NCBI GenBank assembly: GCA_035632315.1
Contig: DASQGZ010000043.1
Span: 123,005-187,004, forward strand
DNA: 64,000 nucleotides
Source of the DNA: JAFDZW01 sp035632315
GTDB lineage: Bacteria > Bacteroidota > Ignavibacteria > Palsa-1295
Direction of reading: 5' to 3'
Under the pieces are notes generated by a model. It was given only the letters and a program-made list of their open reading frames with translations, did no database searches and was not told the DNA's origin. This document shows positions 7,940 to 15,216 of this stretch, one piece after another; the stretch's first letter is position 1, and every line of letters begins with the position of its first letter. The position numbers and the translations under genes were made by a program.

Positions 7940-7968
7940 TTGCGCGATGGGAAAGGCGATGTTATATT
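7940..7968 (+). promoter_or_regulatory. Candidate sigma-70-like promoter for the 8060 gene
   Basis: TTGCGC at 7940-7945, a 17-base spacer and TATATT at 7963-7968 fit the general -35/-10 pattern and leave an untranslated leader of about 85 bases before the ATG at 8060. Relatives in Bacteroidota use a different consensus (TTTG / TAnnTTTG), so this remains a guess. Confidence 0.3.
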
Positions 7969-8059
7969 CAGAGGTAACTATACGAGCACCATATTAGGGG
8001 TATAGAGGTATAGGCGTATAGGGAAAGCAAACAATTTTCATTAATCAGGAGGAATAACA

Positions 8060-8908
8060 ATGTCGAGAAAGAGCCGTGCAATACAAAGGGCAAAAGAGAA
8101 TAATGCGAGTGAGCATAAGGCAAGTGTCGTACCCGAGGAGATGAGTTACGACGAGCAGTACGAACGGTATTATCAGATCGTCAAGCGGCGGTTCAATGTT
8201 GCGCCGGGGGAGATCACGGTGTATTGCGGCGCGAATGTCCGCACGAATACCGAAGCGGCGTACCGCAAAGCGATCGAGCTCGTCGATGCGAAGGCATTTC
8301 AAAAAGCGCTCGTGATCAATACGTCGTCGCGCCAGCGGTGGGCGCTGCAGTTAGGGCGCGAGGTTTCGCCGGATGGCAGAATCGGCGATAAGGGGGAGTG
8401 CGATGTGCGCGTCGCGGCTTCGAGTGAAGGACTTCTTTCGCGCGAGCTCTATGATTTTAAGCACACGGTCGAATCGTCGGGCATTGATCTTGTCATCATC
8501 AATTCGTGGGAATTCGCAAGCTGCGATTGCCGCCGGCGGGAGGAATTGCTGTTTCGTCTGCGAAGCTTTATGTTCGAACTGAACGTGACGGTGATCGTCT
8601 ATTCGCAAGCGGCAGTGAAAGAATATGTACCGGGGAAAATAATGCGCGGCACACTCGGGCGGCTGGCGGGTCTTGCGGATATTATTGCGCCGGTGACCAC
8701 AGACGTGATCGGATTGTCATCGGATGTGAAAGAAAACGTACGTGAGGAAAAGTCGGAGCATTTCATCAGCGAAGAAGGTCATCTCAACGGCAAAGCGCCG
8801 GTGCGGATTCTCGAAGAAGAACGGGAGCCATTAGTTGCAAGCGATAACGTTGAAAATTACGAAGAGCAATATGCCGAATCGGACGAAGGTGTGTTGGAGA
8901 TGGTGTAG
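8060..8908 (+). CDS. Hypothetical protein with RecA-like core features
   Basis: Unassigned 282-residue protein with a very good ribosome-binding site (CAGGAGGAAT before ATG 8060). The centre looks like a RecA/RadA-type core: a strand-loop VYCGANVRTNT (about residue 58) where a Walker A would be but lacking GKT/S, a Walker-B-like strand LVIINSWEFAS near 155, and a following FMFELNVTVIVYSQ strand typical of RecA/DnaB sensor regions. Ends are charged: basic N-terminus, acidic C-terminus rich in Glu and Asp. The degenerate P-loop argues against ordinary ATPase activity. It stands alone between the accessory pocket and a strong terminator. Fold call is inference. Confidence 0.6.
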   Translation: MSRKSRAIQRAKENNASEHKASVVPEEMSYDEQYERYYQIVKRRFNVAPGEITVYCGANVRTNTEAAYRKAIELVDAKAFQKALVINTSSRQRWALQLGREVSPDGRIGDKGECDVRVAASSEGLLSRELYDFKHTVESSGIDLVIINSWEFASCDCRRREELLFRLRSFMFELNVTVIVYSQAAVKEYVPGKIMRGTLGRLAGLADIIAPVTTDVIGLSSDVKENVREEKSEHFISEEGHLNGKAPVRILEEEREPLVASDNVENYEEQYAESDEGVLEMV

Positions 8909-8966
8909 TCTTGTATTTGTGCATTGTTAGTTCGTTGAAAATTGAGGGGTTAGGTAGCGCTCAACG

Positions 8967-9000
8967 CAAAACACCCCGACGAAATTGCCGGGGCGTTTTG
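8967..9000. terminator. Bidirectional rho-independent terminator
   Basis: Inverted repeat CAAAACACCCCG / CGGGGCGTTTTG (one mismatch) with a 10-base loop lies between the convergent genes ending at 8908 (+) and 9023 (-). The A-run and T-run on either side let it serve both strands. Confidence 0.8.
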
Positions 9001-9022
9001 AAAGTGGGGATACGGATGTAAT

Positions 9023-9553
9023 TTATTTCATCTCGATACGCTGGACGCGAACGGTGAGCGTCCACCGGATCGCGACTCCTGCATCGCCGCCGCCGGAGCC
9101 GGCGTTATTTTCCGGTGCGATGATCGAAAATAGTGCCGGGCTTGTTTTGTCGGTCTCCTTTGTGATCGTGATCGGCTGATGCATCCGTCTGCCGGTCGCC
9201 ATTCCCGTTGCCACATCGCGCGGTGATTGCACGGACTTTTGATCGGCAGCAGCCATAGCATCTTTCTGTTCTCCGCCGGCTTTTCGGCAAACAAGGGCAC
9301 ACTCGAACTTGAAATTCGAAGGCAGCCATGCCTTGCCGTTCGCATCGACGAGCGAGACAGTATATTCGCCAGGGGCAAGACCATCGACAGAGCAGGATCC
9401 GTCCGGACAACGGACGATCGTCGATTTGCCTTTGCTCTCTCCCTTTATCCCTTCGATCTTGAGATAATAATCCATTGCTGCAAAGCTCTGGGCTGCGGTA
9501 GCCGCAACAACGAAGAGCGCTGCAACGAGTCTGAGCTTGATGATAGATTTCAT
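9023..9553 (-). CDS. Exported Hcp-like (type VI tube protein family) domain protein
   Basis: Protein of 176 residues with a signal peptide (MKSIIKLRLV to QSFAA, about residue 26) followed by sequence closely resembling Hcp proteins. MDYYLKIEGIKGESKG matches the Hcp first strand, TGRRMHQPITITKETDKTSP matches the conserved mid-domain, and VAIRWTLTVRVQRIEMK matches a late strand. Between them lies a segment with CPDGSC and a PGEYTV beta-sandwich-like motif plus a second cysteine pair, not typical of Hcp. Start at 9553 is chosen because it begins the signal peptide; an in-frame ATG at 9589 adds 12 residues. Canonical Hcp is cytosolic, so export is odd. No other type VI genes are in the window. 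Confidence 0.68.
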   Translation of the reverse strand: MKSIIKLRLVAALFVVAATAAQSFAAMDYYLKIEGIKGESKGKSTIVRCPDGSCSVDGLAPGEYTVSLVDANGKAWLPSNFKFECALVCRKAGGEQKDAMAAADQKSVQSPRDVATGMATGRRMHQPITITKETDKTSPALFSIIAPENNAGSGGGDAGVAIRWTLTVRVQRIEMK

Positions 9554-9691
9554 AGCGTTTTCTTTCAATTGGTTAAATGATGAATACAACGATTGTTACA
9601 AATATACAGCATAAACGATGTGTGCCGAATTATCGTGACATGGGCAGGATGAATAATTTCTCATCCAAAAAAGCCGTATTTTTGAGCTGTT

Positions 9692-10015
9692 ATGGCACAA
9701 TACAAATTCAGCAGATGCATCAGCATCGAGACACCCGACAGCGAGGCGGCGGCGAAATTCTATCAGGATGTTCTCGGTATGGAGTTCTCGGCGCGGGGAG
9801 ATACGTGGGTCGAGCTCAAGGCGAACGACCGGTTGCTGTACTTCGACAAAGGGGAGAAGCATCAAACTGTTTTCGAATTCGTCGTTGACGATCTCGACGA
9901 GGCACGGCGCGATCTTGAATCTCACGGCTGCACGATGGTCCGCTGGGAAGGCAAAGGGAAACCGTGTTATATGCGCGACCCGTTCGGGAATGTGTTTAAT
10001 TTGTATCAGGAGTAA
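9692..10015 (+). CDS. VOC-superfamily (glyoxalase-like) protein
   Basis: Metal-dependent-type VOC fold protein of 107 residues: KFSRCISIETPDSEAAAKFYQDVLGMEF opening beta-alpha-beta unit, a middle EFVVDDLDEARRDLESHG unit and the closing MRDPFGNVFNLYQ motif, standard for glyoxalase/bleomycin-resistance relatives. Substrate unknown. A Bacteroidota-like TAnnTTTG element lies at 9677-9684, only 8 bases before the ATG. The stop overlaps the ribosome-binding site of the following small membrane protein gene. Confidence 0.88.
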   Translation: MAQYKFSRCISIETPDSEAAAKFYQDVLGMEFSARGDTWVELKANDRLLYFDKGEKHQTVFEFVVDDLDEARRDLESHGCTMVRWEGKGKPCYMRDPFGNVFNLYQE

Positions 10016-10018
10016 GTT

Positions 10019-10360
10019 GTGGATCCATTAGTGAAATTGATCTTGTGGTACTTACTTGCTGCGGCAACTGCAGTCGGATTATCCCGGCTGCCGTTTTTTC
10101 TTAAAGGCAAAGAGGGTCGCGGATCAATAGTCACTTGGGTAGTAGTAATATTGATTGTATTATTCAATGATTCTTTTATGGTGCAAGCCAGAAGATTTCT
10201 TTCGTTGCCCCAACCTGAACCAAATACATTGTGGTTTTTGCAAGATGTGATGAGCGTCGTTGCTCGCATTGCTGTTATTGTTATTATCTCATTACCGGTG
10301 ATTTTTATTATTAGATTTCTTCGAAAGCACGACCGGCCGTTACAGGAAATTGATAAATAA
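10019..10360 (+). CDS. Small integral membrane protein, unknown
   Basis: Unrecognised protein of 113 residues with three hydrophobic segments (about residues 5-25, 37-56 and 78-103) and a charged C-terminus. GTG start at 10019 follows CAGGAG (10007-10012) inside the end of the VOC gene, only 3 bases after its stop, so the two are coupled. The next gene (GT117-type) begins 1 base after its stop, suggesting a three-gene unit. Confidence 0.65.
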   Translation: MDPLVKLILWYLLAAATAVGLSRLPFFLKGKEGRGSIVTWVVVILIVLFNDSFMVQARRFLSLPQPEPNTLWFLQDVMSVVARIAVIVIISLPVIFIIRFLRKHDRPLQEIDK

Positions 10361-10361
10361 A

Positions 10362-12353
10362 ATGAAGATTTTTTCTCGTCCTCTTTTTGGAGCGATCATC
10401 GTTTTCGTTATTGCCTTCATCGTCTATTTGCAGACGATGGCGCCGAGTGTGCCATTCATCGATGGCGGCGAACTTGCAACGGCAGTAACGACGCTCGGCA
10501 TCTGCCACCCGACGGGTTACCCGCTTTTCACGCTCATCGGTTGGGTTTTCGCTCATCTTCCGATCGCATCTCATGTCATTGTCCGGCTGAACATCATGTC
10601 GGCATTCTTTACTGCGCTCGGAGCAGGAGGGATGGTGTATCTCGTTCAGGAGCTGATTTCGAATTGGTTTTCCCTTGAACCAAAAGCCGTACAGAATCCG
10701 AAGAAGAAAAGCGGCGAACAATCAATCATAACATCTTCTGATGCTCCGTATGCTGTCGCTATTGGCATCCTCACCGGCATCGCCACCGCATTCAGCGGCA
10801 CGTGGTGGGCGCAGTCAAATTCTATTGAAGTCTATCCGATCCATTGCTTCATGGTGCCGATCGTCTTGACATTCTTCTTTCGGATGCTGCGCCTTGAAAA
10901 GGATTCATTTGGTAAGAATTCTATTCTCTTCGCCTTTGTGCTCGGACTTTTATTTTCAAATCATCTGACGACGGTTCTTCTCGCTCCGGCTTGCATATAT
11001 ATGTATTTCGCAATTAGTGGGTTCGGTAGTAACGGATTCAAAAAAATTGCGATGCTTGCCGTACCATTCATCATCGGATTGCTACCATATTTATATTTTC
11101 CGATCCGCTCGTCGCAATTTCCTATTATGGATTGGGGACATCCGGTCGATCTCAAACTTTTTATGAAGCATTTTACCGGCGGGCAATATAAAATTTGGAT
11201 GTTCACAGCCGGCGCACCGAGCAAGAACTGGCCGTTCTTCTGGCATGAATTCCCGACGGAGTTTTCCGTCGTAGGAATGCTGCTTGTTGTCGTTGGCTTG
11301 TATGCCTTGCTCATAAATACTGCTTCGAAGAAGATTCATCTTCTGGTATTTGTCATATTGCTGTTCTTCGGATGCCTGCTGTATTCGATCAACTTCGATA
11401 TTCTCGAGATCGCGCCGTACTTCCTGACGGCATATCTCGCATGCCTGTTGCTCATTGCATTCGGCGCCGCGGCGATCGTGGATATGATTGCTAGGCGCAA
11501 TGTTCAAATGAAAATTCAAGTGGCGTTCATCATTGCAATTATTCTCGGCGGTGCCGAGATCGCGACGAGTTACCACGAAGTTGACGAAAGCGGCAACAAT
11601 ATGGTCGAAGATTATACGATGAATATGTTGAACAATCTGCCGCCGAATGCCATCATCTTTTCGTCAGCGTGGGATTTCTGGACGAGCGGCGCATTCTATT
11701 ATCAGCTTGTCGAGAAAATTCGACCGGATATTCTCGTCGTCGATGCCGCAATGCTTCGAGATCGTCCGTGGTATTATCCGCATTTCGAGCAGCGCGCACC
11801 CGGAGTGATGAGCCGCGTCAAACCGGAAATGGATGCGTTCCTCAAAGAGCTTCGCGCATTCGACCGCGACGAGCCATTCGATGCGGCTGCTATCGGCGAT
11901 CGCTACAAAGATTTCACCGAGGCGCTCGTCAGAAAAAATCTCGACCGTCCGATCTTTGTTGCGACGGAAGTGATGCAACAGCGCGACCCACTCTTCGCAC
12001 CGAGCTTCAAAGCAATTCCCTGCGGCGTCGCGTTCAGGTTGTGGGAACGAGATACCCTCTTCGAAATGCCGCTTGCGAAGATCCAGTGGCGCGACGAACA
12101 CTATCGCGATCGCAGTTACTACACCGATAATTCGCGCGTTTTGCAATCAGTCTCGTACGCACTTCGAGCGCAAACTCTCGCACAGTACGGCAGACTTGAT
12201 GAAGCAAAGCAATGGCTCGATCTCGCACTTCGCCTCAAACCTGATCTGAACGCCAAGCTCGACGACCTTCAACCCCGCGACAAAGAATTCGGCTACACAA
12301 CCAACGAGCAGTTCGCACGATTTGAGCAGATGCGGGTGGCGCTGGGGAAATAA
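10362..12353 (+). CDS. DUF2723 / GT117-family membrane glycosyltransferase-like protein
   Basis: Polytopic protein of 663 residues. The N-terminal half is a clear DUF2723 domain: the first membrane helix, FIDGGELATAVTTLGICHPTGYPLF loop with the acidic residue typical of lipid-linked-sugar transferases, then about ten membrane segments to residue 400. The rest is a soluble, probably periplasmic part ending in a TPR-like helix pair (about 600-640). The family (which includes TMEM260, CAZy GT117) transfers mannose or other sugars to proteins; in Bacteroidota the substrate is generally unknown. ATG at 10362 is preferred over TTG at 10350 because AGGAA lies at 10344-10348. Confidence 0.85.
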   Translation: MKIFSRPLFGAIIVFVIAFIVYLQTMAPSVPFIDGGELATAVTTLGICHPTGYPLFTLIGWVFAHLPIASHVIVRLNIMSAFFTALGAGGMVYLVQELISNWFSLEPKAVQNPKKKSGEQSIITSSDAPYAVAIGILTGIATAFSGTWWAQSNSIEVYPIHCFMVPIVLTFFFRMLRLEKDSFGKNSILFAFVLGLLFSNHLTTVLLAPACIYMYFAISGFGSNGFKKIAMLAVPFIIGLLPYLYFPIRSSQFPIMDWGHPVDLKLFMKHFTGGQYKIWMFTAGAPSKNWPFFWHEFPTEFSVVGMLLVVVGLYALLINTASKKIHLLVFVILLFFGCLLYSINFDILEIAPYFLTAYLACLLLIAFGAAAIVDMIARRNVQMKIQVAFIIAIILGGAEIATSYHEVDESGNNMVEDYTMNMLNNLPPNAIIFSSAWDFWTSGAFYYQLVEKIRPDILVVDAAMLRDRPWYYPHFEQRAPGVMSRVKPEMDAFLKELRAFDRDEPFDAAAIGDRYKDFTEALVRKNLDRPIFVATEVMQQRDPLFAPSFKAIPCGVAFRLWERDTLFEMPLAKIQWRDEHYRDRSYYTDNSRVLQSVSYALRAQTLAQYGRLDEAKQWLDLALRLKPDLNAKLDDLQPRDKEFGYTTNEQFARFEQMRVALGK

Positions 12354-12362
12354 ATGTTAATT

Positions 12363-12399
12363 AAGAGAAGGTAATATTCTCTTCCGAACGCCTCGTTCG
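12363..12399 (+). terminator. Possible hairpins after the GT117-type gene
   Basis: Two adjacent inverted repeats: AAGAGAA / TTCTCTT (12363-12369 with 12377-12383) and CGAAC / GTTCG (12385-12399), the latter followed by TTCTTCGG. T-run is weak, so termination is uncertain. It lies between the genes ending at 12353 and starting at 12442. Confidence 0.35.
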
Positions 12400-12441
12400 T
12401 TCTTCGGTGTTGTACAACATTACTAAACACGAACGGCAGCA

Positions 12442-13509
12442 ATGACTCTTACACCAGAATTTATCAGATCGCTTGATCCGGGTGGGATGGGCGCGGCGAT
12501 CGCCGGCATGGGCGGCGATTTCCTTGCCGCTGCCGAGCGAACTGAGGCGGGGCTTTCAGTGCTGAAGCTTCCTGAAAAATTGCAGATCTCGAACATTGTA
12601 CTTGCGGGTCTTGGCGGCTCGGCGATCGGCGGCGACCTGGTGCGCAGTTATCTTGCATCGGCAATGGCTATGCCGTTCGTTGTGAATCGTACGTATCGCC
12701 TGCCGGCGTTCGTCGGCGAACGCACGCTTGTGATCGTTTCGAGTTATTCCGGCACGACGGAAGAAACGCTTGCGATGTATGAAGCGGCTCGTGCGCGTGG
12801 TGCGCAGATCGTTTGTCTATCCACCGGCGGCACGCTGAAAGAACTTGCAGCAAAAAATGGTAATCCATTTATTGAATTGCCGACGGGCTATCAGCCGCGC
12901 GCGGCGCTCGCGCATTCGTTTGTGCCGGTGTTGATGATATTGGAGCATGTCGGTCTTTGCGCACCGCAGCGCGCGCATATAAAAGAAGCTGCGGAAATGT
13001 TGAACAAATACACCGCCAACTACGGGACAAATAATCTTTCAAATACAAACGATGCGATCAGTCTAGCGAATTTACTTGCATCGAAAATTCCGGTCGTGTA
13101 TTCCGATTGCGAACTGCTCGATACGGTGAATCTTCGCTGGCGCGGACAAATTCAGGAGAATGCAAAGCATGTTGCGTTTGGGAATCTTCTGCCGGAAATG
13201 AATCATAACGAGATCAACGGATGGGCGCATCCTGCCGGACGACAATCGGAATTCATCGTGATCTTTCTTCGCTCACCAGAAGACGAGCACCCACGTGTTG
13301 CAGAGCGATTCGATATTTTGCGCGAAGTGCTCGCATCGAAAAAAGTCGCGATCGAAGAGCGCTGTGCCGCAGGCGGCTCACCGCTTGCGCGGATGTTTAG
13401 TCTCATCGCACTTGGCGACTGGACGAGCTACTACGTCGCGCTGCTCGAAAGCGAGGACCCAAGCCCCGTGCCTGTGATACAATTGTTGAAAGCTAAGTTG
13501 GCGGGGTGA
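12442..13509 (+). CDS. Bifunctional phosphoglucose/phosphomannose isomerase
   Basis: Enzyme of 355 residues interconverting glucose-6-P, mannose-6-P and fructose-6-P. It shows the tandem SIS-domain pattern of the short PGI/PMI family: LAGLGGSAIGGDLVRSYL near residue 52, SSYSGTTEETLAMYEAA near 100, and the catalytic EMNHNEINGW motif near 250. It is far shorter than classical PGI. The last bases overlap the fmt start, placing it first in a plus-strand run with fmt and the glycerophosphodiesterase. It would feed both glycolysis and mannose-based glycan synthesis, which suits the glycosyltransferases nearby. Confidence 0.9.
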   Translation: MTLTPEFIRSLDPGGMGAAIAGMGGDFLAAAERTEAGLSVLKLPEKLQISNIVLAGLGGSAIGGDLVRSYLASAMAMPFVVNRTYRLPAFVGERTLVIVSSYSGTTEETLAMYEAARARGAQIVCLSTGGTLKELAAKNGNPFIELPTGYQPRAALAHSFVPVLMILEHVGLCAPQRAHIKEAAEMLNKYTANYGTNNLSNTNDAISLANLLASKIPVVYSDCELLDTVNLRWRGQIQENAKHVAFGNLLPEMNHNEINGWAHPAGRQSEFIVIFLRSPEDEHPRVAERFDILREVLASKKVAIEERCAAGGSPLARMFSLIALGDWTSYYVALLESEDPSPVPVIQLLKAKLAG

Positions 13510-14444
13510 TGACGAGAGCGCCACGCGTAATTTTTTTCGGTACGCCTGAGTTTGCTGCGTATATCCTTGAATATCTTGCAAAAAATAACGTGAATGTCGT
13601 TGCCGCCGTAACGACGCCGGAGAAAGCACAAGGGCGAGGGCTCAAGACACGATCTTCTGCAATGCAAGATAAGGCAAAAGAACTTGGGCTGCCGGTTCTT
13701 GCACCGGAAAAAATACGCGATGCTGAATTCATTGAAGCACTAAAAAAATACGACGCCGATATTTTTTGCGTAGTAGCATATAAGATATTGCCGAAAGAAG
13801 TTTTCACAATGCCGCGACTTGGCACGTTTAACGTGCATACGTCACTGCTGCCGAAATATCGAGGTGCTGCACCGATGCAGCGTGCATTGATGAATGGTGA
13901 AACAGAAACCGGCATCACGACATTTCTTCTCGATGATAAAATTGATACCGGCGGAATCTTATTGCAAGAAAAAACCGCGATCACCGAAGACGAAACGCTT
14001 GGCGAACTTCATGACGATCTGATGAAGCTCGGCGCAACGCTCGCCCTCGAAACGATTCGTGGACTTGCAGCAGGGACGCTCAAACCGAAACCGCAGGATA
14101 ACACGCTCGCAACGCCTGCCCCAAAGATCATGCCTGAAGATTGCATTTTAGATTTCAATAAGCCTTCTGAAAAGGTACACAATCAGATTCGTTCACTTTC
14201 TCCTGTCCCTGGGGTTACACACAAACTTATTAGCGGCGAAAAAATTAAAATATTTAGGTCAAGGGTCGTTCGTAATAATCCCGATCTTTTTCTCGAACCT
14301 GGGGTAGTTCTATTTGCTAATTTTAAGAACCTCTATATTGGTACTTTGACTGAACCTATAGAAATTCTAGAACTTCAACGCGAAGGAAAAAAAAGAATGA
14401 CTGCGGAGGAATTTTTACGAGGGTCAAAATATTTCCTTAAGTAA
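13509..14444 (+). CDS. fmt: Methionyl-tRNA formyltransferase
   Basis: Formylates initiator Met-tRNA using 10-formyl-tetrahydrofolate. The 311-residue length is typical. FFGTPEFA start strand, folate-site FNVHTSLLPKYRGAAP with catalytic N108 and H110, and D146 in DDKIDTGG are all present, followed by the C-terminal OB-like tRNA-binding domain. Start could be GTG 13506 or ATG 13509; ATG is preferred, and either overlaps the upstream stop. The last 300 bases are more AT-rich than the first part, without any break in frame. Confidence 0.95.
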   Translation: MTRAPRVIFFGTPEFAAYILEYLAKNNVNVVAAVTTPEKAQGRGLKTRSSAMQDKAKELGLPVLAPEKIRDAEFIEALKKYDADIFCVVAYKILPKEVFTMPRLGTFNVHTSLLPKYRGAAPMQRALMNGETETGITTFLLDDKIDTGGILLQEKTAITEDETLGELHDDLMKLGATLALETIRGLAAGTLKPKPQDNTLATPAPKIMPEDCILDFNKPSEKVHNQIRSLSPVPGVTHKLISGEKIKIFRSRVVRNNPDLFLEPGVVLFANFKNLYIGTLTEPIEILELQREGKKRMTAEEFLRGSKYFLK

Positions 14445-14447
14445 CCG

Positions 14448-15155
14448 ATGCTCATCCCCCTGAAAGACTTTGATTTTACACAGCGCCCGATGATCTGCGC
14501 GCATCGGGGCGACACCTCGCAAGGTGCGGCGGAGAACACGCTCGCCGCTGTGCGCGATGCGCTTACGAGCGGTGCGGAGATGGTCGAGATCGACATACAA
14601 TTTACAACGGGCGGCGACATTGTCTGCGAGCACGATCCCATCGCAGGCAAGGGTAATTATGAACGATTCGAAGACGTGATGAAACTCGTTGCAGGGAAAT
14701 TATACCTCAACATCGAACTCAAAGGTTATGGGGTCATTAATGAGATGCCATTGATCCCGAAAGTTCTTACGCTCGTTGATCAATATCAGATGAATGCTTT
14801 TGTCCTATACTCTTCATTCCGCCCTGAGTATGTTACTCAAATTTCCAAGCATGCACATGCGACCATCATTCATCCGACGAATGCAATGCTCGGACTTGGC
14901 AGCAAAGAAAAGATCGAAGATGTTCTGCCGTCCGAATTAATTCGTAGAACCGGAGCAACGACATACGCCGCTGCGCTCGAAGAAATGGATGAGCGCCGTA
15001 TGGAAGATATTAAATCGAACAACATTCATCTTTCCGTTTACACGATCAACACTCATGAAGAATTCGAGCACGCTGTTGCTGTCGGTGCGAAAGGGATTGT
15101 CACTGACCGTCCGCGTAACCTTGTGAAATTTCGTCGAGAGATGTTTGGCCTGTAG
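14448..15155 (+). CDS. Glycerophosphodiester phosphodiesterase family protein
   Basis: Protein of 235 residues with the GDPD TIM-barrel signature: ICAHRGD (catalytic His-Arg) near residue 18, AENTLAAVRDA, EIDIQFTTGGDIVCEHDP with the Glu-x-Asp metal ligands and second catalytic His near 65, and late VYTINTHEEFEHAVAVGAKGIVTDRP, all in order. It probably hydrolyses glycerophosphodiesters to glycerol-3-phosphate. No signal peptide, so cytosolic. It starts 3 bases after fmt and is very likely co-transcribed. Confidence 0.92.
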   Translation: MLIPLKDFDFTQRPMICAHRGDTSQGAAENTLAAVRDALTSGAEMVEIDIQFTTGGDIVCEHDPIAGKGNYERFEDVMKLVAGKLYLNIELKGYGVINEMPLIPKVLTLVDQYQMNAFVLYSSFRPEYVTQISKHAHATIIHPTNAMLGLGSKEKIEDVLPSELIRRTGATTYAAALEEMDERRMEDIKSNNIHLSVYTINTHEEFEHAVAVGAKGIVTDRPRNLVKFRREMFGL

Positions 15156-15216
15156 TGTGTTTGGTTTGTATAAGCAATTCTTTGTGCTGCATTATCTTTT
15201 ATTATTGCCTCTTCTT

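Larger units (their letters stand above)
7733..8059. other. Intergenic region upstream of the 8060 gene and the HigBA-like module
   Basis: About 327 bases without a gene. It serves as promoter region for the toxin-antitoxin module (minus) and the 8060 gene (plus). It contains repeat copy 2 (7843-7913), a sigma-70-like promoter candidate (7940-7968), a short triple GGTATAG-type repeat near 7997-8021, and the strong ribosome-binding site CAGGAGGAA at 8047-8055. Confidence 0.6.

Noticed and set aside
9677..9684. TATTTTTG as a Bacteroidota promoter element before the VOC gene
   Set aside because: Matches TAnnTTTG but no TTTG/TTG at the proper upstream distance and it lies only 8 bases from the start codon; not listed as a promoter.
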